Made by a program: the position numbers and the translations under genes. Positions 47,119-57,095 of a stretch of 64,000 nucleotides of DNA are shown in pieces. Every line of letters begins with the position of its first letter. Position 1 is the first letter of the stretch. Below the pieces are notes generated by a model. It was not told where the DNA came from. It searched no databases and saw nothing but the letters and a program-made list of their open reading frames with translations. The DNA lies in contig CACVAS010000020.1 of the NCBI GenBank assembly GCA_902727855.1, positions 1 through 64,000 on the forward strand. Direction: 5' to 3'. Origin of the DNA: an uncultured Sulfurovum sp. GTDB taxonomy: Bacteria; Campylobacterota; Campylobacteria; Campylobacterales; Sulfurovaceae.

Positions 47119-47159
47119 TGCAAACCCTTTACTATTTCTGTGTTTTTTAAAAGTTTGAG

Positions 47160-47165
47160 ATTATA
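47160..47165 (-). promoter_or_regulatory. -10 element of the rplU-rpmA promoter
   Basis: Minus-strand GGGTATAATC, preceded by an A/T-rich periodic stretch rather than a -35 box, fits the Campylobacterota sigma-70 promoter pattern. It lies 42 bases before the rplU ATG. Confidence 0.55.
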
Positions 47166-47192
47166 CCCAAATAATATTTAATTTTTTTTTAA

Positions 47193-47585
47193 TTATCCAA
47201 AATTCACGTGTGCTTCACCAAGTGCTATACATTCTATCTCTACTAAGGCATTTTTTGGAAGTGTTTTCACTGCCACTGTACTTCTAGCAGGTTTATGACT
47301 TCCAAAGTATTTTGCATACACTTCATTCACTTTTAAAAAATCATCCATATCTGCCAAAAATATAGTGGTTTTGATCACATCATTCAATCCAGCACCACCT
47401 TCACCTAGTACTGCTGTTAAATTTTTCATTACTTGTTCAGTTTGTTCTTCAACACCACTTGTAAGCATGGTTCCATCTGGCAATAATGCGATTTGCCCAG
47501 AAGTATATATCGTGCCATTTACAGCTATTGCCTGAGAATATGGACCAATGGCTTGTGGTGCATTATTGGTTGATACAATTTTCAT
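47193..47585 (-). CDS. RidA/YjgF family enamine/imine deaminase
   Basis: This 130-residue protein has the family sequence APQAIGPYSQAI, YTSGQIALLPDG and the catalytic Arg in KPARSTVAVKTLPKNALVEIECIA. RidA proteins clear reactive 2-aminoacrylate made by PLP enzymes. It follows the small lipoprotein on the same strand in reverse order with a short gap and may share its transcript. Confidence 0.95.
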   Translation of the reverse strand: MKIVSTNNAPQAIGPYSQAIAVNGTIYTSGQIALLPDGTMLTSGVEEQTEQVMKNLTAVLGEGGAGLNDVIKTTIFLADMDDFLKVNEVYAKYFGSHKPARSTVAVKTLPKNALVEIECIALGEAHVNFG

Positions 47586-47595
47586 TTTTTATCCT

Positions 47596-47931
47596 TTAAT
47601 TTTGTTCATAAAATATATACGATGTAGAGTAATCTGAAAACTCAAAATAGACTTTTTTTTCATCAGCATCTTTTTTACCGTTCATATTTAAATCATCTAT
47701 ACCATATCCATAACGGTAAGGTCTGTCATTGCCATTGTCTGTACCCTTTGCGGTAGAGAGTTTATCTATCTTAATGAACTTATGCACCAGTTTATCTCCT
47801 GCATAGATATCTAGTACACCATTTGTCCCTGTCCAGTTTTGCAGTGAACGACTTAGGCTATTTTGTGTCTCTTGTGTACATCCTGTAAATAATAAAGTAA
47901 TTACAGAAAATAATACTATTTTTAATTTCAT
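47596..47931 (-). CDS. Small lipoprotein of unknown function
   Basis: This 111-residue protein has a signal peptide with lipobox LLFTGC (Cys about 18). The mature part includes GTDNGNDRPYRYGYGIDD and DLNMNGKKDADEKKVYFEF; the DLNMNGKKDADE loop resembles a Ca-binding EF-hand/dockerin-type loop. The family is not recognised. It lies 10 bases upstream of ridA. Confidence 0.7.
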   Translation of the reverse strand: MKLKIVLFSVITLLFTGCTQETQNSLSRSLQNWTGTNGVLDIYAGDKLVHKFIKIDKLSTAKGTDNGNDRPYRYGYGIDDLNMNGKKDADEKKVYFEFSDYSTSYIFYEQN

Positions 47932-47968
47932 TTTTTCATCCTTATATTATGTATTTTATCACGATTTT

Positions 47969-48643
47969 CTAAACTTTTGGCATACCAAATTTTTGTGTCA
48001 TCAACTCGCCCTCATCATTAAAATATAGGTAATAAAGCTTGTCTTTCAACACTGCTAACCCTGCGAGGTACCGTAATGCCAAATTTGCTTGGAGTGAACC
48101 AACATGCATGACTATAGGTGCTGTTATCCCTCCAGGCTTGTGGTCAGAAATATTAAATACTTGAAAGTTAGCTGTATCAAAAAAGCACACTTGTCCATTA
48201 AACTCTTCAACAGAGGCATAGATCCATGGTGTATTTTTTTCTTTAGCATATTTATCTATTTCACCACGTACAGGTAAGTTATCTGTTGCATCAAGTATGA
48301 GATCATAAGTATTACCCATCTGCTTAAATGCATCAAAATCCATATCAAAAGCAATTGCTTTAACAAATGGGTTTTTAGACTCAATAAGTGCACACACAGC
48401 CTTAGCTTTACTTTTACCCTCATCTTCAAGTGTAAAAGCTATTTGTCTATGGATATTGTGTGAAGAGACGATGTCAAAGTCTACCATATGTATCTCACCA
48501 ATACCTGATGTACCTAAGGCCTGGGCTAAGGTAGATCCAAGTCCACCTGAACCTATAATAGCTATCTTTTTCTTTTGTAAACTCTGCTGTACACTTGAAC
48601 CCCAAAGCTGTATTTGTCTGTTAAAGTATTCTTCTTGTGTCAT
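47969..48643 (-). CDS. ThiF/MoeB/HesA family adenylyltransferase
   Basis: This 224-residue protein has the E1-like fold with the nucleotide-binding IIGSGGLGSTLAQALGTSGIGEI and VDFDIVSSHNIHRQIAFTLEDEGKSKA, and DATDNLPVRGEIDKYA. Family members adenylate the C-terminal Gly of sulfur-carrier proteins such as ThiS or MoaD. No CxxC zinc pairs are seen. Its ATG overlaps the end of the nitrilase-like gene by four bases. Whether it serves thiamine or molybdopterin synthesis cannot be told. Confidence 0.88.
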   Translation of the reverse strand: MTQEEYFNRQIQLWGSSVQQSLQKKKIAIIGSGGLGSTLAQALGTSGIGEIHMVDFDIVSSHNIHRQIAFTLEDEGKSKAKAVCALIESKNPFVKAIAFDMDFDAFKQMGNTYDLILDATDNLPVRGEIDKYAKEKNTPWIYASVEEFNGQVCFFDTANFQVFNISDHKPGGITAPIVMHVGSLQANLALRYLAGLAVLKDKLYYLYFNDEGELMTQKFGMPKV

Positions 48644-49452
48644 AATAAGTCCTCACGTTGTCTCAACTCTTTTTCGAATCCCCAAGCTTTACGGTGTTCT
48701 AGTATTTCATTTTTATCTATCACCTCTATGAGCATAGACTCTTTATCTTCTAACATCATCTCCACTTCACCTTCTGGTGATACTAACATTGTATCTCCAT
48801 AAAATTTCCACTTGACTTCATTGTTACTGTATTCACCTAAACGATTAGCACGTAAGATATAACATCCATGTAAAAATGCCTTAGTTTTAATAATCTCTCT
48901 CCATCTATTATGTGAACCAAATGTTGATGCAGTAGGAAGAAGTACTAAATCAACCTTTTTTCGTCTTACCTGCTCCCAGAATGGATCAAAATGTAATTCA
49001 AACCCTGCAAGTACCATGATTTTAAAACCATTTATATTAAATGTCATTGCATCTTTAATGGCAGACACTTCATTTGCAAAGAATTTTTTTTCATTCCAAT
49101 GTTCATAAGGGAGTAATATTTGTTGTTCATAATAACGTATATTTCTAGGTGTCACTTTAGCTATAGTTTTATGATATCCATCTTTTTTACTTATCACAAT
49201 AGGTGCAATAAATATAATATCATATTTTATAGAGAGGGTTTTTAAAATTTCAAGATGTTTTTTACTTTGCTCTTTTACCATATTTTGGGACATGGTTGCA
49301 AATTCTTTGAAAAAATGATTCAGAACATACTCACCCAAAAGTATAACATCTGCACCACGTTCATGTGCCTTTTTTAGGTAAAACTCTAACCGTGTTGCAT
49401 TCATACCTAAGGTTGGCAATTGAAGTGCTGCAACAACCAATTGCTTACTCAT
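48640..49452 (-). CDS. Carbon-nitrogen hydrolase fold protein, likely inactive site
   Basis: This 270-residue protein follows the nitrilase fold from VAALQLPTLG to a C-terminal extension. The catalytic Glu is present (ILLGEYV, E41). The Lys place reads YEQQILLPYEH (enzymes have Y-R-K-x-H-L) and the Cys place reads VLAGFELHFD (enzymes have I-C-Y-E/D), so the Lys and the nucleophile Cys appear to be missing. It is probably not a classical amidase. It overlaps xseB by eight bases and the thiF-like gene by four. Confidence 0.75.
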   Translation of the reverse strand: MSKQLVVAALQLPTLGMNATRLEFYLKKAHERGADVILLGEYVLNHFFKEFATMSQNMVKEQSKKHLEILKTLSIKYDIIFIAPIVISKKDGYHKTIAKVTPRNIRYYEQQILLPYEHWNEKKFFANEVSAIKDAMTFNINGFKIMVLAGFELHFDPFWEQVRRKKVDLVLLPTASTFGSHNRWREIIKTKAFLHGCYILRANRLGEYSNNEVKWKFYGDTMLVSPEGEVEMMLEDKESMLIEVIDKNEILEHRKAWGFEKELRQREDLL

Positions 49453-49657
49453 CTTGATGCTCCATATCCAAATTGGCTTGTTCTATCACTGTAATCTTTG
49501 TTTTTGCCTCTTCTAAAAGTATTTGTGCTTCTTTAATATTTTTCAAACCTTCTTCATAAAGCTTTACAGAATCTTCTAAAGTTATTTCAGGGTTCATTAA
49601 CTTCTCTAAAAGTGCTTTAGAGTGTTCTAACTTTTCTTCAAATGTTTTATTTTTCAT
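49445..49657 (-). CDS. xseB: Exodeoxyribonuclease VII small subunit
   Basis: This 70-residue protein matches XseB: FEEKLEHSKALLEKLMNPEITLEDSVKLYEEGLK with a helical C terminus. It binds XseA to make the single-strand exonuclease that trims DNA ends in repair. It overlaps metX by four bases and the next gene by eight, so it lies within one operon; xseA is not in the window. Confidence 0.95.
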   Translation of the reverse strand: MKNKTFEEKLEHSKALLEKLMNPEITLEDSVKLYEEGLKNIKEAQILLEEAKTKITVIEQANLDMEHQDE

Positions 49658-50748
49658 GATAATACCTTTTTTATATGCGCTTCAAATTTTTCTAATTCAA
49701 CTAAAAATGCATCATGCCCATGATTACTTTCTACTTCTAAATAACTATGCTTCTGTCCATTACGTTCCATCATTTTTGCAATATGTTTCATTTCTGAAGG
49801 GAAGAAAAGATAATCCGATGAAAAAGAGATAAGATGTACATTTGCCTTAATACGAGATATCGCTTCATGCAGGGAATCATACCCTCGACCCAAATTAAAT
49901 GTATTAATTGCTTTTACAATATATAGGTATGAAAGAGGGTCAAAAATACGAGAAAAGTTATTGGTGTTATACTCCATATAACGCTCTACTTCATAACGTC
50001 CAAATAGTTCAAATAAACCATCATTATTGACATAATTACGTCCAAATTTATCATCCATTGAATCTGGTGCCAAATAGGATATATGTCCGGCTATACGCCC
50101 AATAGCAAGTCCATCTAAACCCTCTTCTTTAAAAGCATCTCTCTCGTAGTTACCATGGTTAAATCTTGGGTCTCTTCGTATAGCTTCAACCGCTACTTTA
50201 TTAAATGCTATAGTCCAAGGTCGTGTTGCATACGTAGCTGCTAATGAGATAATCTCATCTGAAAAGTTAGGATAATCTACTGCAAACTGTAGCGCTTGCA
50301 TACCACCCATCGAACCACCAACTATCGCTTTTACATGATAAATACCTAAATTAGAAAGCAAGTGCATCTGAGCTCTTATCATATCTTTAATGGTTACAAC
50401 AGGAAACTTAAGCCTATAAGGTGCTTGTGTTGAATAGTTAGTACTCATAGGTCCTGAACTACCAAAACATGAACCAATGACATTGGTTGAAATAACAAAA
50501 TATTTTGTTGTATCTATTGATTTATTATCACCAATAAGTCCATCCCACCAGCCTGCTTTTCTTTCACCTTCATACAACCCAGCCGCATGATGAGAACCAG
50601 AAAGAGCATGACAAACCAAAATAACATTGGATTTATCTTGATTTAATTCACCATATGTTTCATAAGCTATCTCATAGGGTTCTAAAATACGTCCAGATTC
50701 TAAATATAGTGGTGAAGAAAATTGTGCTATTTCTGTTTTGATTTTCAT
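49654..50748 (-). CDS. metX: Homoserine O-acetyltransferase
   Basis: This 364-residue alpha/beta hydrolase acetylates homoserine for direct sulfhydrylation to methionine. NVILVCHALSGSHHAAG, the nucleophile elbow VGGSMGGMQALQFAVDYP and the C-terminal VESNHGHDAFLVE are diagnostic. MetY, the next enzyme, is encoded just upstream at 50888-52147 on the same strand. It heads the metX-xseB-nitrilase-like-thiF operon. Confidence 0.96.
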   Translation of the reverse strand: MKIKTEIAQFSSPLYLESGRILEPYEIAYETYGELNQDKSNVILVCHALSGSHHAAGLYEGERKAGWWDGLIGDNKSIDTTKYFVISTNVIGSCFGSSGPMSTNYSTQAPYRLKFPVVTIKDMIRAQMHLLSNLGIYHVKAIVGGSMGGMQALQFAVDYPNFSDEIISLAATYATRPWTIAFNKVAVEAIRRDPRFNHGNYERDAFKEEGLDGLAIGRIAGHISYLAPDSMDDKFGRNYVNNDGLFELFGRYEVERYMEYNTNNFSRIFDPLSYLYIVKAINTFNLGRGYDSLHEAISRIKANVHLISFSSDYLFFPSEMKHIAKMMERNGQKHSYLEVESNHGHDAFLVELEKFEAHIKKVLS

Positions 50749-50857
50749 GAGTTGCTTTTGTATTAATATTATTTAGGAGTATTTTATCTAATTTGGGCTT
50801 TTATTTGGTAAGTTGTACTACCCTCATCACGACATAGATATAAATAATGTTTGCTGA

Positions 50858-50884
50858 TATAGATTGGATAAAACCCAATCTATA
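50858..50884 (-). terminator. Hairpin after metY
   Basis: TATAGATTGG (50858-50867) pairs with CCAATCTATA (50875-50884) around a seven-base loop, right after the metY stop codon. There is no clear U-run, so it may be a weak terminator that leaves some read-through to metX. Confidence 0.5.
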
Positions 50885-50887
50885 CAC

Positions 50888-52147
50888 TTAGCCTAATGCC
50901 TTAGCTAAATCATCAATCAAATCTTGCGTATCTTCAAGTCCAACAGAAAGTCTTACAAGACCACCAGGTATACCTGCCTCTATAAGCTCAGTTTCTGAAA
51001 GTTGTTGATGCGTTGTACTAGCAGGATGCGTAATAATAGATTTTGAATCACCAATATTCACAACAACAGCAAAAATTTCTGTATTATCAGCTATTTGCTG
51101 TGCTGTTTCCTTGTCAGAAACTTCAAAAGAGAGAAGTCCAGAGTGACCTCCATCAAAATATTTTTGTGCTACTGTGTAATTAGCATCAGATTTTAGCCCA
51201 GGGTAATTTACTTTTCCTACTTTAGGATGTGCTTCTAAATACTCTGCAATAGCTAGTGCAGAAATAGAGTGTTGTTTCATACGCAATGGTAAAGTCTCAA
51301 TACCTTGAATATATAGCCACGAGTTAAATGGTGCAGGGGTAGCACCCAAATCACGTAAAAGTGATAAACGTGTTCTTAGTGTAAACAAGGGAAGTGGTAC
51401 ATCAGAATAGACTAAGCCATGGTAACTCTCATCAGGTTCATTAAAATGAGCATATCGTGCATTACCTTTTATCTTTTCTACTAAATCATGACGTTCTACA
51501 ATCACACCACCGATAGCAAGACCTTGACCCGTTGTATATTTACTCGCACTATGTACTATCAAGTCCACACCATATTCAAATGGTTTACAAAGAATTGGCG
51601 TAGCCACGGTATTGTCAACACACGTCAAAATATTATATTTATTTGCAATAGTCACAATCTCATCAAAATCAGCCACATCAATACTAGGATTTGTAATACT
51701 CTCAAAAAGTATTATTTTACTCTTGTCATCTACTAAGTCCTCTATTTCACTAGGATTACGTACATCAAAATAACGTGTTTCAATACCGAAACGTTTTATG
51801 GTATGTCCCGTAAGTGTCGTTGTTCCACCATAAACTTGTTTAGCCACAATAATATTGTCTCCAGCTTCTGCAACATTAGCAATAGCATAAAAAATGGCTG
51901 CCATCCCAGATGAAGTTCCTATAGCAGCAACACCACCTTCTAGTGCTGCAAAACGCTTTTCAAAAACATCTGTTGTTGGGTTCATAATACGTGTATAGAT
52001 ATTTCCTAATTCTTTGAGTGCAAACAAGTTTGCAGCGTGTTCAGTATCACGAAACTGGTACGCGGTAGTCTGATAAATAGGTACAGCCATAGTCCCTTGG
52101 GAATCTTTCTCATATCCAGCATGGATTGCTAAAGTTTGTTCATGCAT
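50888..52147 (-). CDS. metY: O-acetylhomoserine sulfhydrylase/aminocarboxypropyltransferase
   Basis: This 419-residue PLP enzyme makes homocysteine from O-acetylhomoserine and sulfide. It has YTRIMNPTTDVFEKRFAALEGG, AKQVYGGTTTL and the PLP-lysine site VHSASKYTTGQGLAIGG. Length and motifs are normal. It is followed by metX, so the two successive steps from homoserine are side by side, which suits a sulfide-rich life. No SAM riboswitch was seen in the short upstream gap. Confidence 0.96.
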   Translation of the reverse strand: MHEQTLAIHAGYEKDSQGTMAVPIYQTTAYQFRDTEHAANLFALKELGNIYTRIMNPTTDVFEKRFAALEGGVAAIGTSSGMAAIFYAIANVAEAGDNIIVAKQVYGGTTTLTGHTIKRFGIETRYFDVRNPSEIEDLVDDKSKIILFESITNPSIDVADFDEIVTIANKYNILTCVDNTVATPILCKPFEYGVDLIVHSASKYTTGQGLAIGGVIVERHDLVEKIKGNARYAHFNEPDESYHGLVYSDVPLPLFTLRTRLSLLRDLGATPAPFNSWLYIQGIETLPLRMKQHSISALAIAEYLEAHPKVGKVNYPGLKSDANYTVAQKYFDGGHSGLLSFEVSDKETAQQIADNTEIFAVVVNIGDSKSIITHPASTTHQQLSETELIEAGIPGGLVRLSVGLEDTQDLIDDLAKALG

Positions 52148-52171
52148 TACATTTCCTTTTAAAGTGATTGT

Positions 52172-52819
52172 CTATTTATTTTTAGTAGTCTCTTTCTTAT
52201 CGTCAACTTCTTCTTCAGCTTTTACTTCAACTTTGGAAGCCTTCTTCACAGCATCAGAAGCATCATATGTCAACATTGATCCAAGCATAAGTCCACCTTC
52301 AGTTACTTTGATCTTTTTCACCTTCATTGTACCTTTTACTTGCCCATCTTTATTGATCTCTAAAAGTTCACTTGCAATAACATCACCATGAATATGTCCA
52401 TTAACAACAATATGCTTTGACTCCATACCGTTGGTGTCTACATTACCATTTTCAGTAATATGTATACGTTCTTCAGCAAGAATAGTCGCTTCAAGTGTTC
52501 CATCACAGACTATATTTCTAGCATTAATCTTATTTGAAATCACACCTGTTTTACTAACATCTAATGTATTACAAACAACTGAACCTTCAAGTGTCCCACT
52601 AATCATTATTTTTTGAGCTTTTATGTTTCCATAAACTTTTCCACTCTCTCCAATAATAATATTTTCATCAATGATTAAATCTCCATGCACAACACCATCA
52701 ATATGTACTGTACCACAACCTTGTATAGTACCTTTTATCTCCATACAAGATGTTATAATTGTTGTACTATTTGACCCGCCTTTAACTGCTTCTGTTTTCT
52801 CATTACTTTTTCCAAACAT
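52172..52819 (-). CDS. Bactofilin (polymer-forming cytoskeletal protein)
   Basis: This 215-residue protein has the bactofilin beta-helix (about 20-185), visible as repeating Gly-Val-Ile steps such as GCGTVHIDGVVHGDLIIDE and GNVDTNGMESKHIVVNGHIHGDVIASE. The C terminus is a charged tail. Bactofilins form filaments at the inner membrane that localise peptidoglycan hydrolases and set cell shape. It starts 17 bases after the NlpC/P60 gene, so the pair is likely a shape module, like ccmA and csd genes in Helicobacter. Confidence 0.92.
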   Translation of the reverse strand: MFGKSNEKTEAVKGGSNSTTIITSCMEIKGTIQGCGTVHIDGVVHGDLIIDENIIIGESGKVYGNIKAQKIMISGTLEGSVVCNTLDVSKTGVISNKINARNIVCDGTLEATILAEERIHITENGNVDTNGMESKHIVVNGHIHGDVIASELLEINKDGQVKGTMKVKKIKVTEGGLMLGSMLTYDASDAVKKASKVEVKAEEEVDDKKETTKNK

Positions 52820-52836
52820 TTCTACTTCTTCCTTTT

Positions 52837-53988
52837 TTAATTTTCAATTCTTCTTGCCCATTTATAACGATTACCATAAAAAGTTTTATTTAAACTCGAG
52901 ATAACAACACGTTTTTTTGCTGAACTTGCATGTATAAATTTATTATTCCCCATATATATACCTACATGGTTAACAATGCCTTTTTTTCTTCTAGAGGTAT
53001 CAAAAAACACAAGATCACCCACTTGTAAATTTTTTCTCTTCACATATTTTCCATATTTAGACTGCTCTCTAGAGGTTCTTGGTAGGTTTACACCTGTTTT
53101 TTTGTAAACATATGATGTAAATCCAGAACAATCAAAAGTTTTTGGTCCTATAGCACCCCACACATAACGTTTGCCTAACTTTGTCTTTGCTATACGTGGT
53201 AATAATACTTCTTTTTTACTGTTGTTTACTTGTTTTTTAGCTTTTTCTTTTTTAAGCTTCTTAATTCTAGCTTGTTCTCTTTGTAATTTTTCTTTTTTAA
53301 GCTTTTCGGCTTTAATTTTTTTTGCTTTTGCTTCTTTTTGTTTTTTTAATTTCTCTTCTTTGCGCTTTTTTTCTGCAAGAAGCTTTTTCTTTTCTTTCTC
53401 TTTTTTAAGTTTCTCTGCTTTGAGTTTCTCAGCTTTAAGTTGTTTTGCTTTTGCTTCTTTTTCTTTTTCTTTTTCTTTTTGTAAGTTCTCTTCTTTATGC
53501 TTTTTTTCTGCAAGTAGCTTTTTCTTTTCTTTCTCTTTTTTGAGTTTATCTGCTTTAAGTTTTTTTGCTTTTAATTCTTTTTGTTTTTTTAACTTCTCTT
53601 CTTCACGCTTTTGTTCTGCAAAGTTTTGTTTCTCTTTTTCATCTCTAATTTTTTTATTTGATTGTACTTTTTTTAAAGTAGAATTTTCTTCTATTAAAGC
53701 GTGTATTTTTAATTGAAGTGCTTTTTCAGCATTAATCATAACCTCTATTTCTTCTTTAAAATCATTTGTTTTTTGAGTAAAAGAGTTGTTTTGCATTAAT
53801 AAAGTTTTATTATTAGTTTCTAAATCATTCACTTTATTTGTTAATGCATATAAGTAGTAAAATAGTCCTGTAAATAAGACCAGAAGTAAGAAAAGAAAAA
53901 TGATAATAATTTTCTTTATATTACTAGGAAGTGTATATTGTTTTATACCATTGAAATCACTAACTGTAATCAATATTTTGTTATTCAA
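52837..53988 (-). CDS. Membrane-anchored coiled-coil NlpC/P60 peptidoglycan hydrolase
   Basis: This 383-residue protein has one membrane segment (about 24-48), a coiled coil (about 50-110), a long Lys/Glu/Ala-rich region with repeats about 45 residues apart (115-270), and a C-terminal NlpC/P60 domain (about 275-383). The catalytic Cys is in FDCSGFTSYV, and the His residues in VNHVGIYMG and KFIHASS. It should cut peptide cross-links in the periplasm and be placed by the bactofilin next door. The charged rod could act as a spacer across the periplasm. Confidence 0.9.
   Translation of the reverse strand: MNNKILITVSDFNGIKQYTLPSNIKKIIIIFLFLLLVLFTGLFYYLYALTNKVNDLETNNKTLLMQNNSFTQKTNDFKEEIEVMINAEKALQLKIHALIEENSTLKKVQSNKKIRDEKEKQNFAEQKREEEKLKKQKELKAKKLKADKLKKEKEKKKLLAEKKHKEENLQKEKEKEKEAKAKQLKAEKLKAEKLKKEKEKKKLLAEKKRKEEKLKKQKEAKAKKIKAEKLKKEKLQREQARIKKLKKEKAKKQVNNSKKEVLLPRIAKTKLGKRYVWGAIGPKTFDCSGFTSYVYKKTGVNLPRTSREQSKYGKYVKRKNLQVGDLVFFDTSRRKKGIVNHVGIYMGNNKFIHASSAKKRVVISSLNKTFYGNRYKWARRIEN
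53278..53640 (-). repeat. Lys/Glu-rich coding repeats in the NlpC/P60 gene
   Basis: The sequence encoding KKLLAEKK, LKAEKLKKEK and related words recurs with a period of about 135 bases (45 codons); for example the LLAEKK words at about 53373 and 53508. Repeats of this kind change length easily by recombination. Confidence 0.7.
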
Positions 53989-54133
53989 TCATCATCTCAC
54001 TTGTTAAATTTTGAACATAGTATCAAGATTAGAATAACAAAATAATAACAGATTGACAACTCATTTGTACAAACCTAAATTAGATAAATTTTATACGTTA
54101 ATTTATATAAGTTTGTTTTATTTTTAAAAACAA

Positions 54134-56951
<2,818 letters not shown>

Positions 56952-56955
<4 letters not shown>

Positions 56956-57095
56956 TTCTCATCCTCTACATTACTAATATTCAATTTTTTCTTATAGTAC
57001 GCCACAACAGCCAAGCCTACACCAACCAAGCCAAATATAAAAACAATCGAGCCGATAATCACTTCCATTTGAATGGGTTGTGTCATGTCAAACAT
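56952..57095 (-). CDS. 47-residue single-pass membrane protein
   Basis: A small ORF fits exactly between ileS and gatA: its ATG overlaps the ileS stop by one base (TAATG) and its TGA overlaps the gatA GTG (GTGA). It encodes an N-terminal polar part, a membrane helix (about 13-34, [22 protein letters not shown]) and a charged tail ending NVEDEK. The two overlaps strongly support a translated, coupled gene. Function is unknown. Confidence 0.8.

Noticed and set aside
52148-52171. SAM riboswitch before metY
   Set aside because: The gap is only 24 bases and no aptamer-like structure is present.
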